Below the pieces are notes generated by a model, which was given only the letters and a program-made list of their open reading frames with translations, searched no databases and had not been told where the DNA came from. Positions 8,324-16,389 of a stretch of DNA of 64,000 nt are shown here, in pieces (position 1 is the stretch's first letter; each line of letters starts with the position of its first letter). The DNA comes from Burkholderia stabilis (lineage in GTDB: Bacteria; Pseudomonadota; Gammaproteobacteria; Burkholderiales; Burkholderiaceae): positions 2,170,001 to 2,234,000 of the forward strand of contig NZ_CP016443.1 in assembly GCF_001742165.1 (NCBI RefSeq), written 5' to 3'. A program made the position numbers and the translations under genes.

Positions 8324-9484
8324 TTGTCTATTCCGCTGCTCCAGCAAGTCCGTGTCGGCGCTTATATCGTGCGCCAGCACCTGTCCGGCAACAAACGCTA
8401 TCCGCTCGCGCTGATGCTCGAGCCGCTGTTCCGCTGCAACCTCGCGTGCAACGGCTGCGGCAAGATCGATTATCCGGACCCGATCCTGAACCAGCGTCTG
8501 TCCGTCGAGGAATGCCTGCAGGCCGTCGACGAGTGCGGCGCGCCCGTCGTGTCGATCGCCGGCGGCGAACCGCTCCTCCACAAGGAGATGCCGGAAATCG
8601 TCAAGGGCATCATGAAGCGCAAGAAGTTCGTGTACCTGTGCACGAACGCGCTGCTGATGGAAAAGAAGATGGACGACTACGAGCCGAGCCCGTATTTCGT
8701 CTGGTCGGTCCACCTCGACGGCGACAAGGAAGCACACGATCACTCGGTGTCGCAGGAAGGCGTGTACGACAAGGCCGTCGCGGCAATCAAGGAAGCGAAG
8801 CGCCGCGGCTTCCGCGTGAACATCAACTGCACGCTGTTCAACGATGCAGTGCCGGAGCGCGTCGCGAAGTTCTTCGACACGCTGGGCCCGATCGGTGTCG
8901 ACGGCATCACGGTGTCGCCGGGCTACGCATATGAGCGCGCGCCGGATCAGCAGCACTTCCTGAACCGCGACAAGACGAAGAACCTGTTCCGCGAAATCCT
9001 GAAGCGCGGCGAAGGCGGCAAGCGCTGGTCGTTCAGCCAGTCGTCGCTGTTCCTCGACTTCCTGGCCGGCAACCAGACGTACAAGTGCACGCCGTGGGGC
9101 AACCCGGCGCGTACGGTGTTCGGCTGGCAGAAGCCGTGCTACCTGGTCGGCGAAGGTTACGTGAAGACCTTCAAGGAACTGATGGAAACGACCGAGTGGG
9201 ACAACTACGGTGTCGGCAACTACGAGAAGTGCGCGGACTGCATGGTCCACTGCGGCTTCGAGGCCACGGCCGTGATGGACACGATCTCGAACCCGCTGAA
9301 GGCGCTGCGCGTGAGCCGGAAGGGCATCAAGACCGACGGTCCGTTCGCACCGGATATCTCGATCGCGAAGCAGCGTCCGGCCGAGTACGTGTTCTCGCGC
9401 CACGTCGAGATCAAGCTCGAGGAAATCCAGCGCGCCGGCAAGGGCAAGCTGCAGAAGCCGGCAAAGCCGGCAACGGCGGCGTAA
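8324..9484 (+). CDS. hpnH: Adenosyl-hopene transferase HpnH (radical SAM)
   Basis: A 386-residue radical SAM enzyme that joins a 5'-deoxyadenosyl group to hopene (diploptene), the first step of extended C35 hopanoid synthesis. The CX3CX2C cluster motif is at Cys38, Cys42 and Cys45 (C-N-L-A-C-N-G-C). A second Cys-rich stretch near residues 300-315 (C-A-D-C-M-V-H-C) fits the HpnH C-terminal region. The start is TTG at 8324, with AGGAGG seven bases upstream at 8311-8316, directly after the ispH stop. A UUCG-capped terminator follows. Loss of hpnH in Burkholderia is known to affect membrane robustness and polymyxin resistance. Confidence 0.95.
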   Translation: MSIPLLQQVRVGAYIVRQHLSGNKRYPLALMLEPLFRCNLACNGCGKIDYPDPILNQRLSVEECLQAVDECGAPVVSIAGGEPLLHKEMPEIVKGIMKRKKFVYLCTNALLMEKKMDDYEPSPYFVWSVHLDGDKEAHDHSVSQEGVYDKAVAAIKEAKRRGFRVNINCTLFNDAVPERVAKFFDTLGPIGVDGITVSPGYAYERAPDQQHFLNRDKTKNLFREILKRGEGGKRWSFSQSSLFLDFLAGNQTYKCTPWGNPARTVFGWQKPCYLVGEGYVKTFKELMETTEWDNYGVGNYEKCADCMVHCGFEATAVMDTISNPLKALRVSRKGIKTDGPFAPDISIAKQRPAEYVFSRHVEIKLEEIQRAGKGKLQKPAKPATAA

Positions 9485-9533
9485 GCGCGTTTCGCCGAGC
9501 GGGGGCCGCGCCTCCGCTCGAGCGGGCATGAAT

Positions 9534-9566
9534 AAAGCGCCACGGAGTTCGCTCCGTGGCGCTTTT
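9534..9566 (+). terminator. Rho-independent terminator of ispH-hpnH
   Basis: AAAGCGCCACGGAG pairs perfectly over 14 bp with its complement around a TTCG tetraloop (9548-9551), and the stem runs straight into TTTTGTTTT. It is 49 bases after the hpnH stop and is the clearest terminator in the window. Confidence 0.92.
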
Positions 9567-9699
9567 GTTTTGGGCCGCTGGAATTCCGCACCGCGTTGCC
9601 GCGGCAGCCGCGCGATCGCCGGCGTCGTGCGATTGCATCGGCCGCGCCGGTGCAGCCGGCCCTGTCTCCGCCATCCTCCCTGCGAAACGGTTGCCGATG

Positions 9700-10188
9700 C
9701 TACGCGGCCATCGCTTGCGCTGCGTGCGCGCGCATCTTCTCCGCCGCGCTCTCGACGAGCGCCGGCTGGCCGCTCGACGCGAACGTGCAGACGTGGCGCC
9801 ACAGCTCCGCGAGCCGATGCCGCGTAAGCGTCGCGACGCAGGTGTCGTGCGCCGCGAGCAGGCGTTCGAGCACCGCACATTCGTCGTCGTTCAGCGTCCA
9901 CGCGCCGCCTTCCGCTGCACGCGCGACGCTCGCATTGAGCGCACGCTCCGCGTCGACGCACAGATCGATGCCGGCCTCCGCGCACACCCCATCGTCGAGC
10001 GCCAGGAACACCAGATAGACGCTCGTGCGCAACCGCATCAGCAGCGCTTCGCTGCCGTGCTCGCCGCGCAGCGCGACGAGCGCCATGTGGCATTTCAGCG
10101 AGATGTCGCGCACATGCACGGGCGGCAGCGGCAGCAGCCACTCGCGGGTCAGCGGCGTGTGGCGACGGGTTTTCCGTGGGGCTTTCAT
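9700..10188 (-). CDS. Conserved hypothetical protein, third gene of the DUF4148 operon
   Basis: A 162-residue soluble protein of unknown function. It starts basic (M-K-A-P-R-K-T-R-R-H), has a helical middle (L-K-C-H-M-A-L-V-A-L-R) and an Ala-rich C-terminus; there is no signal peptide. The ATG at 10188 overlaps the TGA of a 70-residue upstream frame by ATGA, so translation is probably coupled. Codon use is typical of the region. I see no catalytic or DNA-binding motif that would justify a function. Confidence 0.7.
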   Translation of the reverse strand: MKAPRKTRRHTPLTREWLLPLPPVHVRDISLKCHMALVALRGEHGSEALLMRLRTSVYLVFLALDDGVCAEAGIDLCVDAERALNASVARAAEGGAWTLNDDECAVLERLLAAHDTCVATLTRHRLAELWRHVCTFASSGQPALVESAAEKMRAHAAQAMAA

Positions 10189-10397
10189 GATTCGCGCTCG
10201 CTTGCGGGCGCATCGCCCGCCGCAAAATCGGGCCACGCGATGCGGCACGCGACGGCGCCACGGCCCGCACTGCGGTGATCGTTCGCACGACGCCACGCGT
10301 CGTGCACATCGTTGCGTCGCGGCGCCGATCGCCTATCCGGCAGCCGGCGCGGCGCCGACGCGCGCACGACGTCGGCGAGCCGGATCTGGCAAGTCAT
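10185..10397 (-). CDS. Small 70-residue hypothetical protein
   Basis: A short frame, M-T-C-Q-I-R-L-A-D-V-V-R-A-S through E-R-E-S, rich in Arg and Ala. It is preceded by GGGAGACGAGC, a good ribosome site, starts 14 bases after the DUF4148 gene and ends with TGA overlapping the next gene's ATG (ATGA). That packing between two real genes is the main evidence; the sequence itself has no recognisable domain. It could instead be a spurious frame whose ribosome site serves nothing. Confidence 0.45.
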   Translation of the reverse strand: MTCQIRLADVVRASAPRRLPDRRSAPRRNDVHDAWRRANDHRSAGRGAVACRIAWPDFAAGDAPASERES

Positions 10398-10411
10398 GCT
10401 CGTCTCCCGCA

Positions 10412-10789
10412 TCAGAACGTGTTCTCGCCCTTCAGGTAGTACGCGGTCTTCACGAAGAACGCCTTGACCGGATGGCCGGCCTGCGCGTCGCGCGCGGCGC
10501 GCGCTTCCATCGCGGCGTGTTCTTCGCGCCACCGGTCCGGCACCGGATTGCGCACACGGTCGAGCGCACGCTGCATCGCGAGCGGGTAGTTCTGGTTGCC
10601 GGCCGTCGTCGCGCGATAGCCGGCACGCGTCATCTGCATCAGTTGCGCGTCGGTTTCGGCGCGCGCCGCCGACCAGCTCAGTCGCGCAACATTCGGCGCC
10701 CCGTCGGGGCCGGCCGACTGCGCAAAGCTGACGGCGGGCAATGCAACGAGTGCGCAGGAAAGAAAAGCAACGGGAACGAGGGATCGCAT
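10412..10789 (-). CDS. DUF4148 domain secreted protein
   Basis: A 125-residue protein with a Sec signal peptide (residues 1-23, L-P-A-V-S-F-A-Q, cleavage after Ala23). The mature part has the DUF4148 pattern of alternating Leu and Arg helices (L-S-W-S-A-A-R-A-E-T-D-A-Q-L and A-G-Y). DUF4148 proteins are small periplasmic or secreted proteins common in Burkholderia with no established function. The ATG at 10789 is preceded by GGAGGCC at 9-15 bases. It is probably the first gene of a three-gene minus-strand run. Confidence 0.75.
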   Translation of the reverse strand: MRSLVPVAFLSCALVALPAVSFAQSAGPDGAPNVARLSWSAARAETDAQLMQMTRAGYRATTAGNQNYPLAMQRALDRVRNPVPDRWREEHAAMEARAARDAQAGHPVKAFFVKTAYYLKGENTF

Positions 10790-11280
10790 AGTGGCCTCCA
10801 GATGGTTGTCCCCGCATCGATCGTGATCGTCGATGCGTTGAAACCATCGTATGTCGCGTCGCATTCCGCTTGAATAGCCGAATCCGCAATTGATATTTTC
10901 GGCTTTGAAATCCGGCGTACAAGCAGCGTCATTCGCCAATCCCGCCGAACCGGAATTTCTTTATTTCATTCAACTACCTGATCGCATTTTTGCCGGTGAT
11001 CCGAAGCGGTGCACGCACCGCTTTTTCAATTTCTGAAATGGCGTGTTGCCTGTGCGATGCCGGCCAATGCACGTGCCGGCAGGGCTTCCTGCGTGATATC
11101 GCGCATGCGGATACCACGGGAAAGGGTTTCATCGGATAAAACGGTTCTTCTGATACAGGACAAATCATCCGCACCGGATTGCCGGATCGTGACACGGCGC
11201 ACTCGGCGAGGACGCGCGATAATCACTCATCGGCCGTTTCGCACGGCGCTCATGCATTCCCTCTTTCATCGAGTCCATCC
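10790..11280. other. AT-richer intergenic region with an orphan terminator
   Basis: Nearly 500 bases between the divergent DUF4148 and DOPA-dioxygenase genes, clearly less GC-rich than its surroundings at 10860-11000. I find no convincing protein gene. TTGATA (10890-10895) and TTGAAA (10905-10910) could be -35 elements. The hairpin at 11004-11026 looks like a plus-strand terminator with no coding gene before it. Confidence 0.5.
11004..11026 (+). terminator. Orphan rho-independent terminator
   Basis: AAGCGGTG and CACCGCTT form a perfect 8-bp stem with a CACG loop, followed by TTTT on the plus strand. No plus-strand protein gene precedes it for more than 1.4 kb, so it may end a small RNA transcribed from the 10890-10960 region. 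Confidence 0.6.
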
Positions 11281-11634
11281 ATGGCTGCCCTCGACCCCAC
11301 CGCCATCGACAGTTGGCACGCACACGTCTATTTCGACGCGGACAGCCGCGACGCGGCCTGGGCGTTTCGCCAGATCGTCGACGAGCGGTTCGGCGCGATC
11401 ATCGAACTCGGCCGCTTTCACGAACGCCCGGTCGGCCCGCATCCGGCGTGGTCGTACCAGATCGCGTTCGACGCCGCGCGATTCGACGAAATCGTGCCGT
11501 GGCTCGTGCTGAACCACGGCGCGCTCGACATCTTCCTGCATCCGAATACGCGCGACGAGCTGCGCGACCATCGCGATTGCGCGGTGTGGATCGGCAAGTC
11601 GTATGCGCTGAATCTCGACGCGCTGGCCGGATAA
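11281..11634 (+). CDS. DOPA 4,5-dioxygenase family protein
   Basis: A 117-residue protein of the DOPA 4,5-dioxygenase family (extradiol ring-cleavage type first known from fungi and plants). Conserved elements are W-H-A-H-V-Y-F near residue 10, R-F-H-E-R-P-V-G-P-H-P around residue 40 and L-N-H-G-A-L-D-I-F-L-H-P near residue 83, whose histidines are the likely metal ligands. The length matches bacterial members (110-120). In bacteria the natural substrate is mostly unknown. I chose the ATG at 11281; the upstream part of the frame is not family-like. Monocistronic, convergent with marR. Confidence 0.85.
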   Translation: MAALDPTAIDSWHAHVYFDADSRDAAWAFRQIVDERFGAIIELGRFHERPVGPHPAWSYQIAFDAARFDEIVPWLVLNHGALDIFLHPNTRDELRDHRDCAVWIGKSYALNLDALAG

Positions 11635-11686
11635 CCACCGGCGAGAAGCCGCCCTCGGCGGCGGCGAGGCACGCCGCCGCGCGTGC

Positions 11687-12151
11687 TCACCCGATGTCGC
11701 TCACCCGGTCGAGGCCGGTCATCCGTTCGAGATTCGCGTTCACGCGGCCGAGCAACGCCGCGAGTTGATCGCGTTCCGCATCGCTCAACCCCGCGAGCGC
11801 CTGCTCGCTCGCATCGTCCATCACGACCCGGCACCGGGCGAGCCCCTTCGCCGCCGAGTCGGTCAGCGAGATCAGCCGGCTGCGCCCGTCGTGCGGATCG
11901 GGCACCCGCAGCACGAGACCGTCGCGCTCCATCCGGTTCAGCAACTGCGCCATGCTCGGCTGCTCCACTTGCGCGCGCCGCGCGAGCTCCGTCTGGGACA
12001 GCGCGCCCGCCTTCTTCAACGACACCAGCACCGGCACCTGGCTCATCGCGAATCCCAGCTCGCGCAGCGGCCGGTCGACCACGCGCGCAAACAGCCGGTA
12101 TGTGAAGCCGATCAGCGGTAAAGGGTTCGTTTTCGTCTCAGGATTGCTCAT
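11687..12151 (-). CDS. MarR-family transcriptional regulator
   Basis: A 154-residue winged-helix regulator. The recognition region Q-T-E-L-A-R-R-A-Q-V-E-Q-P-S-M-A-Q (residues 53-69) and the wing motif D-P-H-D-G-R-S-R (about 85-92) are characteristic. It is divergent from the FAD monooxygenase and separated from it by 65 bases that contain two inverted repeats, so it probably represses both itself and the monooxygenase and responds to a small aromatic ligand. The start is the ATG at 12151 (M-S-N-P-E-T-K-T). Confidence 0.88.
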   Translation of the reverse strand: MSNPETKTNPLPLIGFTYRLFARVVDRPLRELGFAMSQVPVLVSLKKAGALSQTELARRAQVEQPSMAQLLNRMERDGLVLRVPDPHDGRSRLISLTDSAAKGLARCRVVMDDASEQALAGLSDAERDQLAALLGRVNANLERMTGLDRVSDIG

Positions 12152-12161
12152 GTTGACATTC

Positions 12162-12194
12162 CATAGGAGGCTATGTTTTTATATAGGCACCTAT
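12162..12194. promoter_or_regulatory. Paired MarR-type operators
   Basis: Two similar inverted repeats lie between marR and the monooxygenase: CATAGGAGGCTATG (12162-12175) and ATAGGCACCTAT (12183-12194). Their centres are 20 bases apart, about two helical turns, so two dimers could bind on the same face. A TTGACA (12153-12158) followed by TTTATA at 12178-12183 (19-base spacer) would place the first repeat inside the monooxygenase promoter. Confidence 0.65.
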
Positions 12195-12216
12195 GTTAAC
12201 AGACTGCGAGCGAACC

Positions 12217-13352
12217 ATGAATACGCGCTTCCGTGTTGCCATCGTCGGGGCGGGCCGGGTGGCCTCACGCTCGCCCGCCTGCTGACCCGCGGCGGAATCG
12301 AGGCAATCGTGTACGAACGTGACGCCCATCCGCTCGAGCGCCCGCAGGGCGGCACGCTGGACCTGCACGAGGAGTCGGGCCTGCTGGCGCTCGAGCAGGC
12401 CGGCCTGACCGACGCATTCCTGGCCGTCGCGCGCTACGAGGATCAGGGCTCGCGCCTGCTCGATCGTACGGGCCGCGTGCTGTTCGACGACGACGGCGAC
12501 GGCGGCAACCGGCCCGAGGTCGACCGGACCGCGTTGCGCGCGCTGCTGCTCGACGCATTGCCGGCGGGTTGTGTGCAATGGGGCCGCACCATGCGCGACG
12601 TCCGCCTGCTGCCCGACGGGCGCGCGATGCTCACGTTCGAGCACGGCACGGAAGGCCCGTTCGATCTCGTGGTCGGCGCCGACGGCGCAGGGTCGCGCAT
12701 TCGTCCGCTGCTGTCGCCGTATCAGCCGCAATACAGCGGCCTCACGTTCGTCGAATTCGGCATCGACGACATCGACCGGCGGCATCCGGCGCTGTCGCAA
12801 CTCGTCGGCCGCGGCAAGGTCGGCGTACACGGGGACGGCAAGGCGATCATCGCGCAGCGCAACGGGCACGCGCACGTGCGCGGCTATGCGATCTTTCGTG
12901 TACCGCGCGACTGGGTCGCGCGGCGTTTCGACTTCGCGTCGCCCGATGCGATGCGCGCCGCGCTGGTCGCCGAATTCGATGGCTTCGCCGACGCCATCCG
13001 CGACCTGTTCCGCGCGAGCGGCGACCGGTTCGCCGAGCGGCCGATCGTCGCGCTGCCGGTCGGTCACTGCTGGGCGCATCGGCGCGGCGTCACGCTGATC
13101 GGCGACGCCGCGCACGTGATGTCGCCGTTCGGCGGCGAAGGCGTGAACAACGCGATGCTGGACGCGGCCGAACTCGCGGCCGGCCTCGTCGCACAGGCCG
13201 ACCGGGACGCGGCTGTCGCCGCGTTCGAGCGACAGATGTTCGCGCGCGTGACCGAATCGGCACACGAAGCCGCCGAGGCTACCGCGACCCAGTTGTCGCA
13301 CGATGCGCAGGCGCTGTCCCTCGCGCGATATCGCAGCCTGCACGCGGCATGA
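12217..13352 (+). pseudogene. FAD-dependent monooxygenase, frameshifted in the FAD-binding motif
   Basis: The start at 12217 reads M-N-T-R-F-R-V-A-I-V-G-A-G and then, in the written frame, goes out of register; inserting one C near 12255 (GGGCCGGGT to GGGCCCGGGT) restores G-A-G-P-G-G-L-T-L-A-R, the Rossmann motif, and gives about 378 residues. The rest is intact: R-P-Q-G-G-T-L-D-L-H near residue 47, the G-A-D-G-A-G-S motif, and G-D-A-A-H-V-M-S-P-F-G-G-E-G near residue 290, as in TetX/PHBH-type flavin monooxygenases. Either the gene is broken by a one-base deletion or the assembly has an error in a C/G run. Substrate unknown; it is divergent from a MarR regulator. Confidence 0.75.
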
Positions 13353-13454
13353 GCGGCACGCGCACCCACATCCACGTTTCGGGCCGACGTGAAACGTCCC
13401 GCGGCGCCGCGCCCTTACAGTGGGTTCCGTTATCGACACCTCCAGGAACCCGCC

Positions 13455-13886
13455 ATGACACACGCCGACGCCGATGCCCGGCGCATCCATGAAAACTGGC
13501 ACGCCGCCGTCGTCGCACGCGACCTCGATGCGCTGATGTCGCTGTACGCGGACGACGCGGTGCTCGAAACGCCGCTCGTCGTCGTCACACTGCCCGCGCA
13601 CGGCTCAGGCGTGCTGCGCGGCAAGGCCGCGATCGGCGAATTCTTCGCGGCCGGCCTGCGCAACCCGGGCAACAGGCTCGGGCGCTGGTATCGAACCGGG
13701 CTGTTCTTCTCGAACGGCCGCCTGCTCACGTGGGAATATCCGCGCGAAACGCCGGAAGGCGACCAGGTCGATCTCGTCGAGGTGATGGATCTGCGCGACG
13801 GACTGATCGTCCATCATCGTGTGTATTGGGGCTGGGTCGGGTTCCTCGCGCTGCAGGCCGCCACGCCGGCGCCCGGCCGCGCATGA
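13455..13886 (+). CDS. SnoaL-like / NTF2-fold protein
   Basis: A 143-residue protein of the NTF2-like (SnoaL) fold. The N-terminal helix contains I-H-E-N-W-H-A-A-V-V-A-R-D-L-D-A-L and the strand L-Y-A-D-D-A-V-L-E-T, the usual SnoaL signature; a second block near residues 108-127 reads D-L-V-E-V-M-D-L-R-D-G-L-I. Such proteins are isomerases, cyclases or ligand carriers and the exact role cannot be read from sequence. The ATG at 13455 follows AGGAACC. Its TGA overlaps the ATG of the exporter gene (ATGA), so the two are translationally coupled. Confidence 0.8.
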   Translation: MTHADADARRIHENWHAAVVARDLDALMSLYADDAVLETPLVVVTLPAHGSGVLRGKAAIGEFFAAGLRNPGNRLGRWYRTGLFFSNGRLLTWEYPRETPEGDQVDLVEVMDLRDGLIVHHRVYWGWVGFLALQAATPAPGRA

Positions 13887-15295
13887 CGGCCGCCGCGCCG
13901 AACCGGGCCGCGGCCCGTCGCGTGCTCGCCGCGACCTGCGTGAGCTACACGCTGGTGCTGCTCGACGCGTCCATCGTCAACGTCGCGCTCACCGACATCG
14001 CGCACACGTTCGGCAGCCGCGTGGCCGGCCTGCAATGGATCGTGAATGCGTACACGCTCGCGTTCGCAAGCCTGCTGATGACCGGCGGCACGCTCGGCGA
14101 CCGGCTCGGCGACCGCACCGTCTATGTCGCGGGGCTGGCCGTATTCGTCGCCGCGTCGGCGCTGTGCGGCCTCGCGCCGACCCTCCCGGCACTCGCCATC
14201 GCCCGCGCATTGCAAGGCGTCGGCAGCGCGATGCTGGTGCCCTGCTCGCTCGCGCTGATCCACCGCGCGTTCCCCGAGCCGGCCGCGCGCGCGTCGGCGA
14301 TCAGCGTCTGGATGGGTTGCGGCGGCATCGCGATGGCGTCGGGCCCGCTGATCGGCGGCCTGCTGATCGACCTGTTCGGGTGGCGCAGCATCTTCTTCGT
14401 GAACCTGCCGCTCGGGCTCGCCGGCATCTGGCTCGGCCGCACGGTCGCGCGCGCCGCCGCCACCGCCGACGCATCGCGGCATTTCGACTGGGGCGGCCAG
14501 GCAGCGGCCATCGTCGCGATCGCGGCGCTGATCGGCACGCTGATCGAAGGCCCGTCGCTCGGCTGGCGCTCGGCGCCGATCGTCGGCGGCGCGGTGACGA
14601 GCATCGTCGCGTGGATCGCGTTCATCACGATCGAAGCGCGGCGCCGCGAGCCGATGCTGCCGCTCGCGTTCTTCCGCAATCGGCTGTTCGCGGGATCGAC
14701 GTTCGTATCGATGGCGTCCGCGTTCGTGTTCTACGGTTTGCTGTTCGTGCTCAGCCTGTTCTATCGGCAGATTCGCGGCGCGAGCCCGCTCGACACGGGG
14801 CTCGCGTTCCTGCCGATGACCGCAATGGTCGCGCTCGGCGGGCTGTGCTCGGGCCGGCTCGTTGCGCGCTTCGGTGCGCGCGGAACGATGTGCGCGGCGT
14901 TCGGGCTATATGCGGCCGGGGCGCTCGGCATGACGGGCATGGGCGCGACGACGCCCGCATGGCTCGCCGTCGCGCCCATGCTCGCGATCGGCTTCGCATC
15001 GGGGTTCATCTCGCCGGCCGCGACGTCGCCGGCGCTCGGGACCGTCGATCGACGCCGGACCGGCGTGGCGGCAGCCGCGCTGAACGCGGCGCGCCAGAGC
15101 GGATCGGCGCTCGGCGTGGCGATCTTCGGCGCGTGCCTCGCGACGCTGCAGCCGTTTCCGGTTGCGATGCGCGTGGCGTTGGGCCTGGCGGTCGTGTTAT
15201 CGATACTTGCCGCGACGACGTGGTGGATCGCGACCCGGACGGTTTCGGCCGCCGGCGAACGCCCTGCGCCGATGCACACGGCCGGGCACCAATAG
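13883..15295 (+). CDS. MFS exporter, DHA2 (EmrB/QacA) type
   Basis: A 470-residue membrane protein with about 14 hydrophobic segments. Motif C-type L-L-D-A-S-I-V-N-V-A-L near residue 30, motif A G-D-R-L-G-D-R near 75, and the two-helix central insert identify the DHA2 drug:H+ antiporter group. It exports an unknown compound using the proton gradient. The start ATG at 13883 overlaps the SnoaL gene stop. With the upstream FAD monooxygenase, MarR regulator and SnoaL protein it forms a set that looks like modification and export of a small aromatic or antibiotic-like molecule; this grouping is inference. Confidence 0.85.
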   Translation: MTAAAPNRAAARRVLAATCVSYTLVLLDASIVNVALTDIAHTFGSRVAGLQWIVNAYTLAFASLLMTGGTLGDRLGDRTVYVAGLAVFVAASALCGLAPTLPALAIARALQGVGSAMLVPCSLALIHRAFPEPAARASAISVWMGCGGIAMASGPLIGGLLIDLFGWRSIFFVNLPLGLAGIWLGRTVARAAATADASRHFDWGGQAAAIVAIAALIGTLIEGPSLGWRSAPIVGGAVTSIVAWIAFITIEARRREPMLPLAFFRNRLFAGSTFVSMASAFVFYGLLFVLSLFYRQIRGASPLDTGLAFLPMTAMVALGGLCSGRLVARFGARGTMCAAFGLYAAGALGMTGMGATTPAWLAVAPMLAIGFASGFISPAATSPALGTVDRRRTGVAAAALNAARQSGSALGVAIFGACLATLQPFPVAMRVALGLAVVLSILAATTWWIATRTVSAAGERPAPMHTAGHQ

Positions 15296-15354
15296 CCCGT
15301 TCCCCGGCCGACGCGCCCTTCACGCGCCGTCACCGGCTCAACGCGGCATCCCGC

Positions 15355-15975
15355 TCAGGCGACATACATCGCGACACTGACGAACTGGCACAGGCTGCCG
15401 GCCAGCACGAACAGGTGCCAGATGCCGTGCCCGTGGCGGATGCGTTCGTCGTTGATGAAGAAGTAGATGCCGACGCTGTAGATGACGCCGCCGGCCACGA
15501 GCCACGCGGTGCCGATCGGCGGCAGCGCATGGAGCAGCGGGCGCACCGCGACGAGCGCCAGCCAGCCCATCAGCACGTACAGGATCATCGACAGCATGCG
15601 CGTGCGCCGCCCGAGCGTCAGCTCCTGCACGATGCCCAGCACGGCGAGCCCCCAGCTCACGCCGAACAGCGACCAGCCCCAGGGGCCGCGCAACGTGACC
15701 AGCGTGAACGGTGTGTAACTGCCGGCGATCAGCAGGTAGATCGCCGAATGGTCGCATTTCTGCAGGATCGCTTTCAGGCGCGGATTGCGCACGCTGTGAT
15801 ACAGCGTCGAGATCGCATAGAGCAAAAACAGCATCGCCCCATACACGCTGAAGCTCACCACCTTGTACGGATCGCCTTCGAGCGCGCCCATCGTCACGAG
15901 CGCCACGAGACCGACCACCGACAGCACCGCGCCGACGAGATGGGAAATGCTGTTGAAACGCTCACCGACATGCAC
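15355..15975 (-). CDS. Hemolysin III family (PAQR/TrhA) membrane protein
   Basis: A 206-residue protein with seven hydrophobic segments. Family marks are G-E-R-F-N-S-I-S-H-L-V-G-A near the start, S-T-L-Y-H-S about residue 60, C-D-H-S-A-I-Y near 75 and G-I-W-H-L-F-V near 190, whose His/Asp/Ser residues form the conserved metal site of PAQR proteins. Bacterial members are linked to membrane-energy or lipid homeostasis; the name hemolysin III is historical. I chose GTG at 15975, which has AGGAG 8 bases upstream; the longer frame to 16125 has no such support. Confidence 0.85.
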   Translation of the reverse strand: MHVGERFNSISHLVGAVLSVVGLVALVTMGALEGDPYKVVSFSVYGAMLFLLYAISTLYHSVRNPRLKAILQKCDHSAIYLLIAGSYTPFTLVTLRGPWGWSLFGVSWGLAVLGIVQELTLGRRTRMLSMILYVLMGWLALVAVRPLLHALPPIGTAWLVAGGVIYSVGIYFFINDERIRHGHGIWHLFVLAGSLCQFVSVAMYVA

Positions 15976-16106
15976 GACGTGTTCTCCTGCGCGGGTCCAT
16001 CGGGGGAAAGGGTTCCATGATACCGGCCGCCGGACATCGCCGTGCTGCGCGCCGGCAAACCGCGCGTCCGGGCCGGCGACACGCGGGCCGCCGGCCCGCC
16101 AAAGAA

Positions 16107-16136
16107 AAAGCGCCGCGACATTCATCGCGGCGCTTT
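16107..16136 (-). terminator. Terminator of the cstA-ybdD unit
   Basis: AAAGCGCCGCGA and TCGCGGCGCTTT pair perfectly over 12 bp with a six-base loop. Read on the minus strand it is followed by TTCTTT, so it ends the minus-strand transcript of cstA and the small YbdD-type gene, whose stop is 35 bases upstream. Confidence 0.8.
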
Positions 16137-16170
16137 CCTGTCGATCACCGTGCCGTCTAACCGGCCCGGC

Positions 16171-16377
16171 TCAGCAACACTTCCCGGCTCCCGACCCGTA
16201 CCGCGCGTTCTGACGCTCGCGGAAAAATTCCTCGTACGTCATCGGCTCGCGGTCCGGATGGGTTTCGCGCATGTGCGCGACGTAGGTGTCGTAGTCGGGC
16301 AGGCCGACCATCAGCCGCAACGCCTGCCCGAGGTAACGCCCCGCACTGCGCAGGTCGCTGCCAAGATCGCTGAACAT
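16171..16377 (-). CDS. YbdD/YjiX family small protein
   Basis: A 68-residue protein of the YbdD (DUF466) family: [21 protein letters not shown] near residues 13-33, [16 protein letters not shown] near 40-55, and a C-terminal Cys-Cys. This protein regularly follows cstA/btsT-type carriers and is thought to assist them; its mechanism is not established. It lies 12 bases after cstA and shares its transcript. Confidence 0.88.
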   Translation of the reverse strand: MFSDLGSDLRSAGRYLGQALRLMVGLPDYDTYVAHMRETHPDREPMTYEEFFRERQNARYGSGAGKCC

Positions 16378-16389
16378 CGCGGCCTCCCC

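Noticed and set aside
11952..12260. Monooxygenase start far upstream at 11952
   Set aside because: That frame runs antisense through marR and the operators. The natural start is the ATG at 12217 followed by a Rossmann strand; the long frame arises only because of the frameshift.
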